A DNA stretch of 13,936 nt from Candidatus Tharpella sp. (GTDB lineage: Bacteria > Desulfobacterota > Anaeroferrophillalia > Anaeroferrophillales > Tharpellaceae), in the NCBI GenBank assembly GCA_021163565.1, contig JAGGTT010000066.1, positions 1 to 13,936 of the forward strand. Reading direction: 5' to 3'. The notes under the pieces were generated by a model. It had not been told where the DNA came from. It saw only the letters and a list, made by a program, of their open reading frames with translations, and made no database searches. Positions 8,655 through 13,936 of the stretch are shown piece after piece; the first letter of the stretch is position 1, and the number at the start of each line of letters is the position of its first letter. A program made the position numbers and the translations under genes.

Positions 8655-9359
8655 TTAAGATGAAGAGGAAGTTTTAGTTTTATCTTTTGTCATATTGGTA
8701 ATTCTACGTGAAAGTTTATCAAAAATCCACAATTTTCTCAAACGCAGAAAGTTTTTTACCCGGTTCCTTTCGTGAAAGTTGGTATCTTCGGGGGTAAATT
8801 TAACCTTTAAACGCAGGATTGAAAGGTTGTCAATTTTTGTCAAAAGGCGGTGCAGGGGAGAGAAAAAAAAGTTTTTTGGAAGGTAGAGAGCCGTGTTGAA
8901 ATCTATAATTGCCGGGTCGCCATTTTGTTTGACCATGATATTTGTTTTGTGGCCAAGGTCAAAATGGAGGATTCCTTGCGCGTGAATATCGGCAGCTATT
9001 TTAAGAAGATTGTCAAAATAGCCAGGGGCCAGGCGGTGACTTGATTTTTTTATTTCGTCGCCATCGATGTAGCTGATGAGCATGCAGTTGTAATCTTCGA
9101 GCCCTATAAAAGCTGGAATCTCGCTTACATTCGCAAGTTTCTGCAGAATGAATTTTTCATACATGATATTAAGTGGTCCCCAGAGACAGCGGATAATCCA
9201 AGTCCTGTCACGGAAATCCTTAGCAACAATAAACTCACCCTTATTTTCTGCGACAACGACATCAGGCTTCATCACTTTTTTTGCCGCAATTACCCGCCTG
9301 ACATTCCATTCGCGGTTAAGAAGCCGGATCTGGCGGATCTTTCTTGTGTCATTCATCAC
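8655..9359 (-). CDS. Small kinase-like protein (Kdo/lipopolysaccharide-kinase or RIO type)
   Basis: This 234-residue protein has protein-kinase-like fold marks. Near residue 65 VAKDF offers the ATP-binding Lys, and YEKFILQKL offers the helix-C Glu. [10 protein letters not shown] resembles the hinge, [12 protein letters not shown] is the catalytic loop (His-x-Asp with a metal-binding Asn, one residue longer than the usual HxDxxxxN), and IIDFN is the metal-binding DFG equivalent. The size and loop are like those of bacterial Kdo/heptose kinases and RIO-type kinases, acting on sugars of the lipopolysaccharide core or on unknown substrates. I cannot name the substrate. The C-terminus is a basic and Ser-rich tail. 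The start is ambiguous: GTG at 9359 is immediately followed by ATG at 9356, and an AGAGAG stretch precedes both. It overlaps the ftsH stop, so translation is likely coupled to ftsH. Confidence 0.75.
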   Translation of the reverse strand: MMNDTRKIRQIRLLNREWNVRRVIAAKKVMKPDVVVAENKGEFIVAKDFRDRTWIIRCLWGPLNIMYEKFILQKLANVSEIPAFIGLEDYNCMLISYIDGDEIKKSSHRLAPGYFDNLLKIAADIHAQGILHFDLGHKTNIMVKQNGDPAIIDFNTALYLPKNFFFSPLHRLLTKIDNLSILRLKVKFTPEDTNFHERNRVKNFLRLRKLWIFDKLSRRITNMTKDKTKTSSSS

Positions 9360-11205
9360 TCTCTGTACTCTGATTTTCAGCTACCGGGGATTTTTCAACT
9401 TCAAGGCCGATAATCTTGTCGATTTCACTGCCGTTGATAGTCTCCCGGTCGAGCAGGGCTTCAGCCAGAGCCTTAAGTTCCCGGCGGTGCTCGCTTACCA
9501 GTTTTTTGGCAGCGATATGAGCATCTCTGACAATCTCTTTGATTTCATCATCTATTTCGATGGCGGTTTTCTCGCTGAAATTACGTTTTTCAGATATCTC
9601 CCGGCCGAGGAAGATATGTTCCTCTTTTTTACCAAAACTGACCGGACCCATCTTTCCCATACCCCATTCACAAACCATTTTCCGGGCTATTTCGGTTGCC
9701 CTTTCAATATCATTTCCGGCACCAGTGGTGATATTGTTTAAGGCTATCTCTTCAGCTACCCGACCACCCATCAACACTTTGATATTGTTGATCAGGTAAT
9801 CTTTGTCATAGGTATGACGTTCATCTATCGGTAATTGCTGGGTCAGACCCAGGGCTTGGCCACGGGGAATAATTGTTACCTTGTGCACCGGGTCGGTTCC
9901 GGGCAGAAAACGGGCGACCATAGCATGCCCGGCTTCATGATAGGCAGTAATATTTTTTTCCTTTTTACTGATCACCAGACTGCGGCGCTCAGCTCCCATC
10001 ATGACCTTGTCTTTTGCATTTTCGAGGTCGTCCATATCGACCTCATTCTTGTCAGTACGGGCGGCCAGGAGACTGGCTTCATTTATGAGATTGGCAAGAT
10101 CTGCTCCGGAAAATCCCGGAGTACCGCGGGCGACGATATGAAGATCGACATCCTTGGCCAGAGGCACCTTGCGAGCATGAACTTTGAGAATTCCCTCCCG
10201 GCCCTTGACATCCGGATTGGGAACGAACACCTGCCGGTCAAAACGTCCGGGCCGGAGCAGGGCCGGATCCAGAACATCGGGCCGGTTGGTAGCTGCCAGC
10301 AGAATAACTCCGTCATTGGATTCGAAACCATCCATTTCGACCAAAAGCTGGTTCAAGGTTTGTTCCCGTTCATCATGGCCACCACCCAAACCGGCGCCGC
10401 GATGACGACCGACCGCGTCGATCTCATCAATAAAAATCAGACAGGGGGCGTTTTTCTTGCCCTGGATGAAAAGATCACGAACCCGGGAGGCTCCAACTCC
10501 GACGAACATTTCAACAAAGTCGGAACCACTGATACTGTAGAAAGGAACTTCAGCTTCACCGGCGATTGCTTTGGCAAGCAGGGTCTTACCGGTTCCCGGT
10601 GCACCGACCAACAGTACACCTTTAGGGATTTTACCACCTAAACGGGTGAATTTTTTTGGTTCCTTTAAAAAATTGATAATCTCTTCAAGCTCCTCTTTGG
10701 CTTCTTCAATGCCGGCGACATCCTTGAAAGTGACTTTTTTCTGATCCTCGGTCAGCAGCTTGGCGCGACTTTTTCCGAATGACATTGCTTTGCCGCCACC
10801 ACCCTGCATCTGGCGCATGAAGAAAACCCAGACTCCGATCAGTAGCAACATTGGAAACCAGGAGATCAGGATTGACTGCCAGAGGGGTGACTCATCTGCG
10901 GGTTTGGCACTGATGCGAATACCTTTGTCGCGCAGCAACTTGATCAGGGTCGGGTCCTCAGGCGTGTAGGTTTTGAAGTCTGTAGAACCGTTGGTGCCAG
11001 AGATATTACGACCCTGAATCGTGACTTCACTGATCTGGCCGGAATCGACCATATCTATAAAATTACTGAAACTGATCTCATTTTTTGCTGTCTGCGGGGC
11101 ATTAAACACGTTGAAGACCATGATCATAACCAGACAGATCACAAGCCAGAGAGCCAGGTTTTTATAAAAAGGTTTCATATCCTGATTTTTTTTCGATGGT
11201 GACAT
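9349..11205 (-). CDS. ftsH: ATP-dependent zinc metalloprotease FtsH
   Basis: This 618-residue membrane-bound AAA+ protease degrades misfolded membrane proteins and short-lived cytosolic regulators. Two membrane helices (about 17-34 and 112-130) flank the small periplasmic domain. The AAA domain has Walker A GAPGTGKT (201-208), the pore motif MFVG (233-236), Walker B LIFIDE (256-261) and the arginine-finger region [18 protein letters not shown] (305-322). The zinc site is HEAGH (423-427), with a third ligand expected in [11 protein letters not shown]. Length is at the short end of the family (610-650), with an acidic C-terminus. The start shown gives nine extra residues; ATG 11178 (beginning [11 protein letters not shown]) matches the usual FtsH N-terminus better and is a real alternative. 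It heads the minus-strand gene string and faces der across a 260-bp control region. Confidence 0.97.
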   Translation of the reverse strand: MSPSKKNQDMKPFYKNLALWLVICLVMIMVFNVFNAPQTAKNEISFSNFIDMVDSGQISEVTIQGRNISGTNGSTDFKTYTPEDPTLIKLLRDKGIRISAKPADESPLWQSILISWFPMLLLIGVWVFFMRQMQGGGGKAMSFGKSRAKLLTEDQKKVTFKDVAGIEEAKEELEEIINFLKEPKKFTRLGGKIPKGVLLVGAPGTGKTLLAKAIAGEAEVPFYSISGSDFVEMFVGVGASRVRDLFIQGKKNAPCLIFIDEIDAVGRHRGAGLGGGHDEREQTLNQLLVEMDGFESNDGVILLAATNRPDVLDPALLRPGRFDRQVFVPNPDVKGREGILKVHARKVPLAKDVDLHIVARGTPGFSGADLANLINEASLLAARTDKNEVDMDDLENAKDKVMMGAERRSLVISKKEKNITAYHEAGHAMVARFLPGTDPVHKVTIIPRGQALGLTQQLPIDERHTYDKDYLINNIKVLMGGRVAEEIALNNITTGAGNDIERATEIARKMVCEWGMGKMGPVSFGKKEEHIFLGREISEKRNFSEKTAIEIDDEIKEIVRDAHIAAKKLVSEHRRELKALAEALLDRETINGSEIDKIIGLEVEKSPVAENQSTESDE

Positions 11206-11251
11206 ATAAAATTGCTCAGATTTGGGTTTGAGTTAGTTGGCGATAGGTTTC

Positions 11252-11284
11252 AAAAAAAGCCGCACACCTTTCGGGCGGGCGGCT
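11252..11284 (-). terminator. Intrinsic terminator upstream of ftsH (possible leader attenuator)
   Basis: On the minus strand, AGCCGC and GCGGCT form a 6-bp GC-rich stem (11284-11279 with 11263-11258). Extra inner pairs close a GAAA loop, and a run of seven T follows at 11258-11252. On the plus strand no T run follows, so it works only toward ftsH. No minus-strand gene ends here. It therefore sits in the ftsH leader, about 46 bp before the start codon, and could stop early transcripts, end an unseen small RNA, or shield ftsH from transcription entering from der. Confidence 0.7.
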
Positions 11285-11301
11285 CCAGTTAATGGAAGTT
11301 G

Positions 11302-11330
11302 CCTATACACTGGCAGTCAATTTTTTGCAA
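11302..11330 (-). promoter_or_regulatory. Possible ftsH promoter
   Basis: The minus strand has TTGCAA (11330-11325), a 17-bp spacer and TATAGG (11307-11302), each 4 of 6 to the sigma-70 consensus. Transcription would begin near 11295, just before the terminator hairpin. This is a weak match and is supported mainly by position. Confidence 0.3.
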
Positions 11331-11392
11331 GTGAAAACTGCTTCTTAACTTCACTCTCTAGCTCTAAAATCAGGTTGAAAGACTTGCAAAAA
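11322..11392. repeat. 11-bp inverted repeat in the ftsH/der divergent region
   Basis: TTTTTGCAAGT at 11322-11332 is the exact complement of ACTTGCAAAAA at 11382-11392, with 49 bp between. The two arms therefore present the same 11-mer outward in each transcription direction, in the middle of the space between the divergent ftsH and der genes. This could be a pair of binding sites for one regulator or matched promoter elements. Confidence 0.5.
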
Positions 11393-11412
11393 TATCTAAA
11401 CCATATTAGAAG
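11384..11412 (+). promoter_or_regulatory. Possible der promoter
   Basis: TTGCAA (11384-11389), a 17-bp spacer and TAGAAG (11407-11412) give 4 of 6 matches at both boxes. The -35 box lies inside the right arm of the 11-bp inverted repeat, mirroring the candidate ftsH promoter. The evidence is weak. Confidence 0.25.
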
Positions 11413-11465
11413 GCTCCAAATTGGTAAAAAGAGAGGTCAAAATAATACTTTAGTGGAAATTTATA

Positions 11466-12806
11466 ATGAAGAAATGTGTCGCGATTGTCGGTCGCCCAAA
11501 TGTTGGAAAGTCGACCCTTTTTAATCGATTGCTGAAAGCGCGCCGGGCCATCGTTGCTGATATCCCCGGAGTCACCAGAGATCGAATTTTCGCTGATCTT
11601 GAGGTTGAAGGTAAAGAGTGTCTGCTGGTTGATACCGGCGGGCTCGTTTTCGGCAGTGAAGATGAACTGCAGAAAGATGTCGGCCGTCAAACCCGGGCCG
11701 CAGTTGACGAAGCGGATATTATTATCCTCTTATTTGATGGTCAGGGCGGAGTTGGATCTGAAGATGGTGAACTGGCTCGTTATTTAAGACGGAGCGGGAA
11801 ACCGATCCTCTGGGTGGTAAATAAATGTGAATCTCCCCGGGTCAAAGAGAATAGTGTCGATTTCTACTCACTGGGAATGGATGAAGTTCACTGTATTTCG
11901 GCTGAGCATGGTGAGGGGATCGTATCTCTTAAAGAGGCTCTGGCCGGCTTTCTGCCGGAGCGGGCGGAGGTTGTTGAGGAGAAAGAGGACAATGATGCGA
12001 TCAGGATCTCCGTGGTTGGAAAACCCAACGTCGGTAAATCATCTCTGCTTAACTATCTTGCCGGCAGTGAACGTCTAACCACCAGCGGCCAGCCCGGAAC
12101 TACAGTTGATGCAGTTCAAATTTCAATAGTCAATGAAAATCAGGAGTATCTTTTTCTAGATACGGCCGGCCTTCGACGTAAAGCAAGGGTTCATGAAAAG
12201 GTCGAAAGTCTCAGCAATGTTGCCACATTAAGGGCGATTGATTTTGCTAATATCGTAGTTCTGATGATCGATGCCACGGATGGAATTACAGATCAGGACT
12301 TACAGATTTCCGGTTTGGCCCATGAGAAAGGGAAGGCGGTTATCTATGCGTTTAATAAAACGGATCTTTTCATTTCTGATAGAGGCCGGCAGCTGGCGGC
12401 GTTGAAAGAGGATCTGGCTTATAGATTAACCGGGATTCATAAACCTGTAATTATGGAATTGTCGGTGAAAAATGGCAAGGGATTGAAAACTTTTTTCCCG
12501 ACCTTGAAGTTGGTTCATGAAATTTACAGTCGCCGGATCGGCACCGGTGAGCTTAACCGCTGGCTCGCAGATGTCGTGGTTGCCCATCAGCACCCCCTGA
12601 TTCATCGGCACCCCCTGAAATTTTATTTCATTACCCAGGCCTGCAGTGCGCCGCCGACCTTTATTTTCTTTGTTAACAAAATTAAAGGAATCAAGGCTTC
12701 ATATGTCAGGTATCTGGAAAACCGCATAATCGAACGTTTTGGTTTTTACGGAATTCCGGTAAAAATCCATTTTAGAGCCCGTGCAGGCCGCAGGCGAAAA
12801 TCGTGA
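11466..12806 (+). CDS. der: Ribosome-assembly GTPase Der (EngA)
   Basis: This 446-residue protein has two tandem GTPase domains and a C-terminal KH-like domain, the layout unique to Der, which is needed for 50S ribosomal subunit maturation. Domain 1 has the P-loop GRPNVGKS (9-16), DTGG (56-59) and NKCE (119-122) at the G4 position. Domain 2 has GKPNVGKS (185-192), DTAG (232-235) and NKTD (297-300). An acidic linker near 168-177 separates them. The KH-like part (about 355-440) shows RYLENRIIERFGF, then the basic tail GRRRKS. Domain 1 has Glu in place of the common Asp of NKxD; NKCESP also occurs in other Der lineages, as I recall, so I read it as a normal variant. GGA at 11455-11457 sits about 8 nt before the ATG. 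It is divergent from ftsH, and no terminator is obvious right after the stop. Confidence 0.96.
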   Translation: MKKCVAIVGRPNVGKSTLFNRLLKARRAIVADIPGVTRDRIFADLEVEGKECLLVDTGGLVFGSEDELQKDVGRQTRAAVDEADIIILLFDGQGGVGSEDGELARYLRRSGKPILWVVNKCESPRVKENSVDFYSLGMDEVHCISAEHGEGIVSLKEALAGFLPERAEVVEEKEDNDAIRISVVGKPNVGKSSLLNYLAGSERLTTSGQPGTTVDAVQISIVNENQEYLFLDTAGLRRKARVHEKVESLSNVATLRAIDFANIVVLMIDATDGITDQDLQISGLAHEKGKAVIYAFNKTDLFISDRGRQLAALKEDLAYRLTGIHKPVIMELSVKNGKGLKTFFPTLKLVHEIYSRRIGTGELNRWLADVVVAHQHPLIHRHPLKFYFITQACSAPPTFIFFVNKIKGIKASYVRYLENRIIERFGFYGIPVKIHFRARAGRRRKS

Positions 12807-12842
12807 GTTGATAATTTATTCGGAAAAGAGGTCAATTTTTAC

Positions 12843-12870
12843 TTGACAATGGTAATTAGATATTGCTAAT
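12843..12870 (+). promoter_or_regulatory. Sigma-70-type promoter upstream of the IHF-pgsA pair
   Basis: TTGACA at 12843-12848 is a perfect -35 box. GCTAAT at 12865-12870, after a 16-bp spacer, matches 4 of 6 of the -10 consensus in an AT-rich setting. Transcription would start near 12877, giving a leader of about 155 nt before the ATG at 13032. Confidence 0.5.
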
Positions 12871-12888
12871 GAATTAAGATATTTAGTG

Positions 12889-12962
12889 CCCGACTGAAAA
12901 CCTGAGCCTGACAATCTCCTTATAAAGAGATTGTGTTTTAATTCTCAGGCGTTTGGTTCGGG
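12889..12962 (+). ncRNA. Long rod-like hairpin in the IHF leader
   Basis: Nested complementary blocks make one elongated stem: CCCGA (12889-12893) with TCGGG (12958-12962), CCTGAG (12901-12906) with CTCAGG (12944-12949), and ACAATCTC (12911-12918) with GAGATTGT (12927-12934) around an 8-nt loop. The tip is followed by GTTTTAATT, so the inner hairpin could act as a weak terminator for der readthrough or as an attenuator. It may equally be part of a regulatory leader or a small RNA. It does not match an RNA family I can name. Confidence 0.45.
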
Positions 12963-12973
12963 GTAAGTTTAGA

Positions 12974-13008
12974 GGGTGTTAAGTCATAACCCTGATTGAT
13001 CGGGGTTA
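12974..13008 (+). promoter_or_regulatory. Two mutually exclusive hairpins before the IHF ribosome site
   Basis: TAACCC (12987-12992) can pair upstream with GGGTGTTA (12974-12981, one bulged G, loop AGTCA) or downstream with GGGTTA (13003-13008). Two near-identical segments competing for a third is the pattern of RNA switches and attenuators. The ribosome site lies 12 nt further on. Whether this operates is inference. Confidence 0.35.
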
Positions 13009-13031
13009 GTCCTGCAAAATAGGTTTTATCA

Positions 13032-13310
13032 ATGAATAAATCTGAGCTGATTGAAGAGTTGGCAAATCGTTCCGACATTAAACTGAAAGTCTCTGAGACG
13101 ATTGTTAATGTGATCATCGACAGTATGAAACAGGCCCTTCTTGATGAAGAGCGGATTGAACTGCGAGGATTCGGCAGCTTTCATGTCGAATATTACAAAG
13201 GCTATATCGGCCGTAACCCAAAAACCGGTGAATCAATTGAGGTCGGCAGAAAGCGTTTGCCATTTTTCAAGGTTGGTAAAGACCTGAAAGAGCGGATAAA
13301 TATAAAATGA
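13032..13310 (+). CDS. ihfB: Integration host factor beta-type / HU-family DNA-binding protein
   Basis: This 92-residue nucleoid protein bends DNA as a dimer. It begins NKSELIEELA, has RIELRGFGSF at the dimer/DNA saddle (41-50), and then the arm tip GRNPKTGE with the intercalating Pro (60-67), ending in LPFFKVGKDLKERIN. The RIELRGFGSF start of the saddle and the ERIN-type C-terminus resemble IHF-beta more than HU, so the partner would be an IHF-alpha encoded elsewhere; a homodimeric HU-like role is possible. AGG at 13021-13023 is 8 nt before the ATG. The gene has its own likely promoter and a long structured leader. Its TGA overlaps the pgsA ATG (ATGA), so the two are translationally coupled. 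Confidence 0.88.
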   Translation: MNKSELIEELANRSDIKLKVSETIVNVIIDSMKQALLDEERIELRGFGSFHVEYYKGYIGRNPKTGESIEVGRKRLPFFKVGKDLKERINIK

Positions 13311-13936
13311 CCCAAAATGAAAGTTTCTTAGCCCTGTTCAAAAAGAGTTGTTTCTCGGTTCTGTCGAAAACACGTCACTATGCAGAAAAACCTGCAAACC
13401 TTCCCAATCTTCTGACTTTAAGCCGCATCCTGGTTGTCCCCCTGATCATAATTCTGCTCTATTCGGGTAATCGCTGGCTTAATCTGCTGACCGCCCTGTT
13501 GGTGGTCGGTGCTGCGATCACTGATGGGCTTGACGGTTACATGGCCCGGAAGTATGACTTTGAATCCAATCTCGGCCGTCTTCTCGACCCTATAGCAGAT
13601 AAAATTCTGTTGTTGTCAACCATGGTGATGCTGGTTTATATGCATCGGGCTCCGGCCTGGATGATCTGTCTTATCCTTTGCCGCGAGACTGCGGTTACCG
13701 GGTTGCGGGCGATAGCTGCCGATCGCGGTCAGTCGATTGCGGTCAGTACCTTGGCAAAATATAAAACCACTTTTCAGATGATCGCAGTTGTAGCACTGGT
13801 TATCCATTATTCCTTTCTTGGGGCGAACGCACATGCTGTGGGCATCTTTTTCCTCTGGATTGCTTTTCTCTACACAATGTGGACCGGTTATATCTACTTT
13901 AAGGAAGCCTTTTCATTACTGATAGCGGACGAGTGA
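13307..13936 (+). CDS. pgsA: CDP-diacylglycerol-glycerol-3-phosphate 3-phosphatidyltransferase
   Basis: This 209-residue inner-membrane enzyme makes phosphatidylglycerophosphate from CDP-diacylglycerol and glycerol 3-phosphate, the committed step to phosphatidylglycerol and cardiolipin. The CDP-alcohol phosphotransferase signature is complete: Asp 73, then DG at 76-77, AR at 80-81, Gly 90, Asp 94 and Asp 98. NLPNLLTLSRI (31-41) is the usual start of the enzyme, so the first 30 residues are an extension relative to the common form of about 185 residues. No internal start codon fits better, and the ATG overlaps the upstream stop codon. Hydrophobic helices lie near 39-53, 56-72, 98-112, 115-130, 152-170 and 173-195. 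The stop codon is the last three bases of the window. A phosphatidylserine or other CDP-alcohol transferase is less likely given PNLLTLSR. Confidence 0.93.
   Translation: MTQNESFLALFKKSCFSVLSKTRHYAEKPANLPNLLTLSRILVVPLIIILLYSGNRWLNLLTALLVVGAAITDGLDGYMARKYDFESNLGRLLDPIADKILLLSTMVMLVYMHRAPAWMICLILCRETAVTGLRAIAADRGQSIAVSTLAKYKTTFQMIAVVALVIHYSFLGANAHAVGIFFLWIAFLYTMWTGYIYFKEAFSLLIADE

Larger units (their letters stand above)
12807..13031 (+). other. Intergenic region with promoter and structured leader of the IHF gene
   Basis: No open frame of note occurs in these 225 bp. The region holds a sigma-70-like promoter (from 12843), a long hairpin (12889-12962), a second cluster of pairing segments (12974-13008) that can fold in two exclusive ways, and the ribosome site AGG at 13021-13023. 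The leader would be about 150 nt, long for a small DNA-binding protein gene. Confidence 0.6.

Noticed and set aside
9835..10641. 268-codon open frame antisense to ftsH
   Set aside because: It is a shadow of the strongly conserved ftsH reading frame. The translation shows no domain.
11373..11389. Sigma-54 promoter upstream of der (GG and TTGCA)
   Set aside because: The GG-to-GC spacing is 11 nt instead of the required 10, and the -24 box lacks the CAC that should follow GG.
11237..11524. 95-codon plus-strand open frame in the ftsH-der region running into der
   Set aside because: It crosses the terminator and candidate promoters, overlaps der out of frame and has no ribosome site.
11584..11835. 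Der domain 1 missing its G4 Asp (NKCE)
   Set aside because: NKCESP occurs in other Der lineages, to my recollection, and all other GTPase motifs are intact, so this is not evidence of an inactive domain.
12880..13031. 6S RNA or signal recognition particle RNA in the IHF leader
   Set aside because: There is a rod-like shape and a short CCTGAGCC similarity, but no central bubble with a closing outer stem and no SRP core sequence; a named family is not supported.
1..13936. CRISPR array, tRNA, rRNA, integrase or phage genes
   Set aside because: No regularly spaced repeats, cloverleaf sequences, rRNA segments or mobile-element proteins were seen.

Overview
The window looks like an ordinary chromosomal housekeeping region of a Gram-negative bacterium, most likely a member of the Desulfobacterota (the former Deltaproteobacteria). 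That assignment is inferred from gene content and order: an isoaspartyl methyltransferase gene directly before an RpoS-like sigma factor gene, an ftsH-(kinase)-folP-cdaA-ybbR-glmM gene string, a long-form FolP with an N-terminal extension, an IHF-beta-type protein and proteobacterial Der and PgsA. Base composition by eye is close to half GC and even across the genes. No transposase, phage gene, CRISPR array, rRNA or tRNA was seen.

Region 1 (1-4012, + strand) holds the 3' part of a thioredoxin reductase gene, then pcm, an RpoS-like sigma factor and dxs. The first three are packed with 1 nt or negative spacing and dxs follows after 35 nt. The set links redox maintenance, repair of aged proteins, an alternative sigma factor and the first step of the MEP isoprenoid pathway.

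Region 2 (3989-11205, - strand) reads, in transcription order, ftsH, a small kinase-like gene, folP, cdaA, ybbR (cdaR) and glmM. It joins membrane proteolysis, folate synthesis, cyclic di-AMP synthesis with its regulator, and the phosphoglucosamine step of cell-wall precursor synthesis. Genes are packed tightly, except for a gap of about 290 bp between ybbR and glmM. That gap is almost entirely one large imperfect palindrome flanked by an 8-bp direct repeat. This looks like a small non-coding mobile (MITE-like) insertion into the operon and is the most interesting thing in the window. glmM and dxs converge and overlap by 24 bp.

Region 3 (11206-11465) is the divergent control region of ftsH and der. 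It has an 11-bp inverted repeat that places the same 11-mer at a possible -35 position for each direction, and a strong intrinsic terminator pointing towards ftsH within its presumed leader.

Region 4 (11466-13936, + strand) carries der (ribosome-assembly GTPase), a 225-bp intergenic stretch with a sigma-70-like promoter and a structured RNA leader, an IHF-beta/HU-family gene, and pgsA (phosphatidylglycerophosphate synthase), which overlaps the IHF gene by 4 nt and ends at the last base of the window.

I found no clearly new multi-gene system. The unexplained material is non-coding: the palindromic element, the ftsH leader and the IHF leader.
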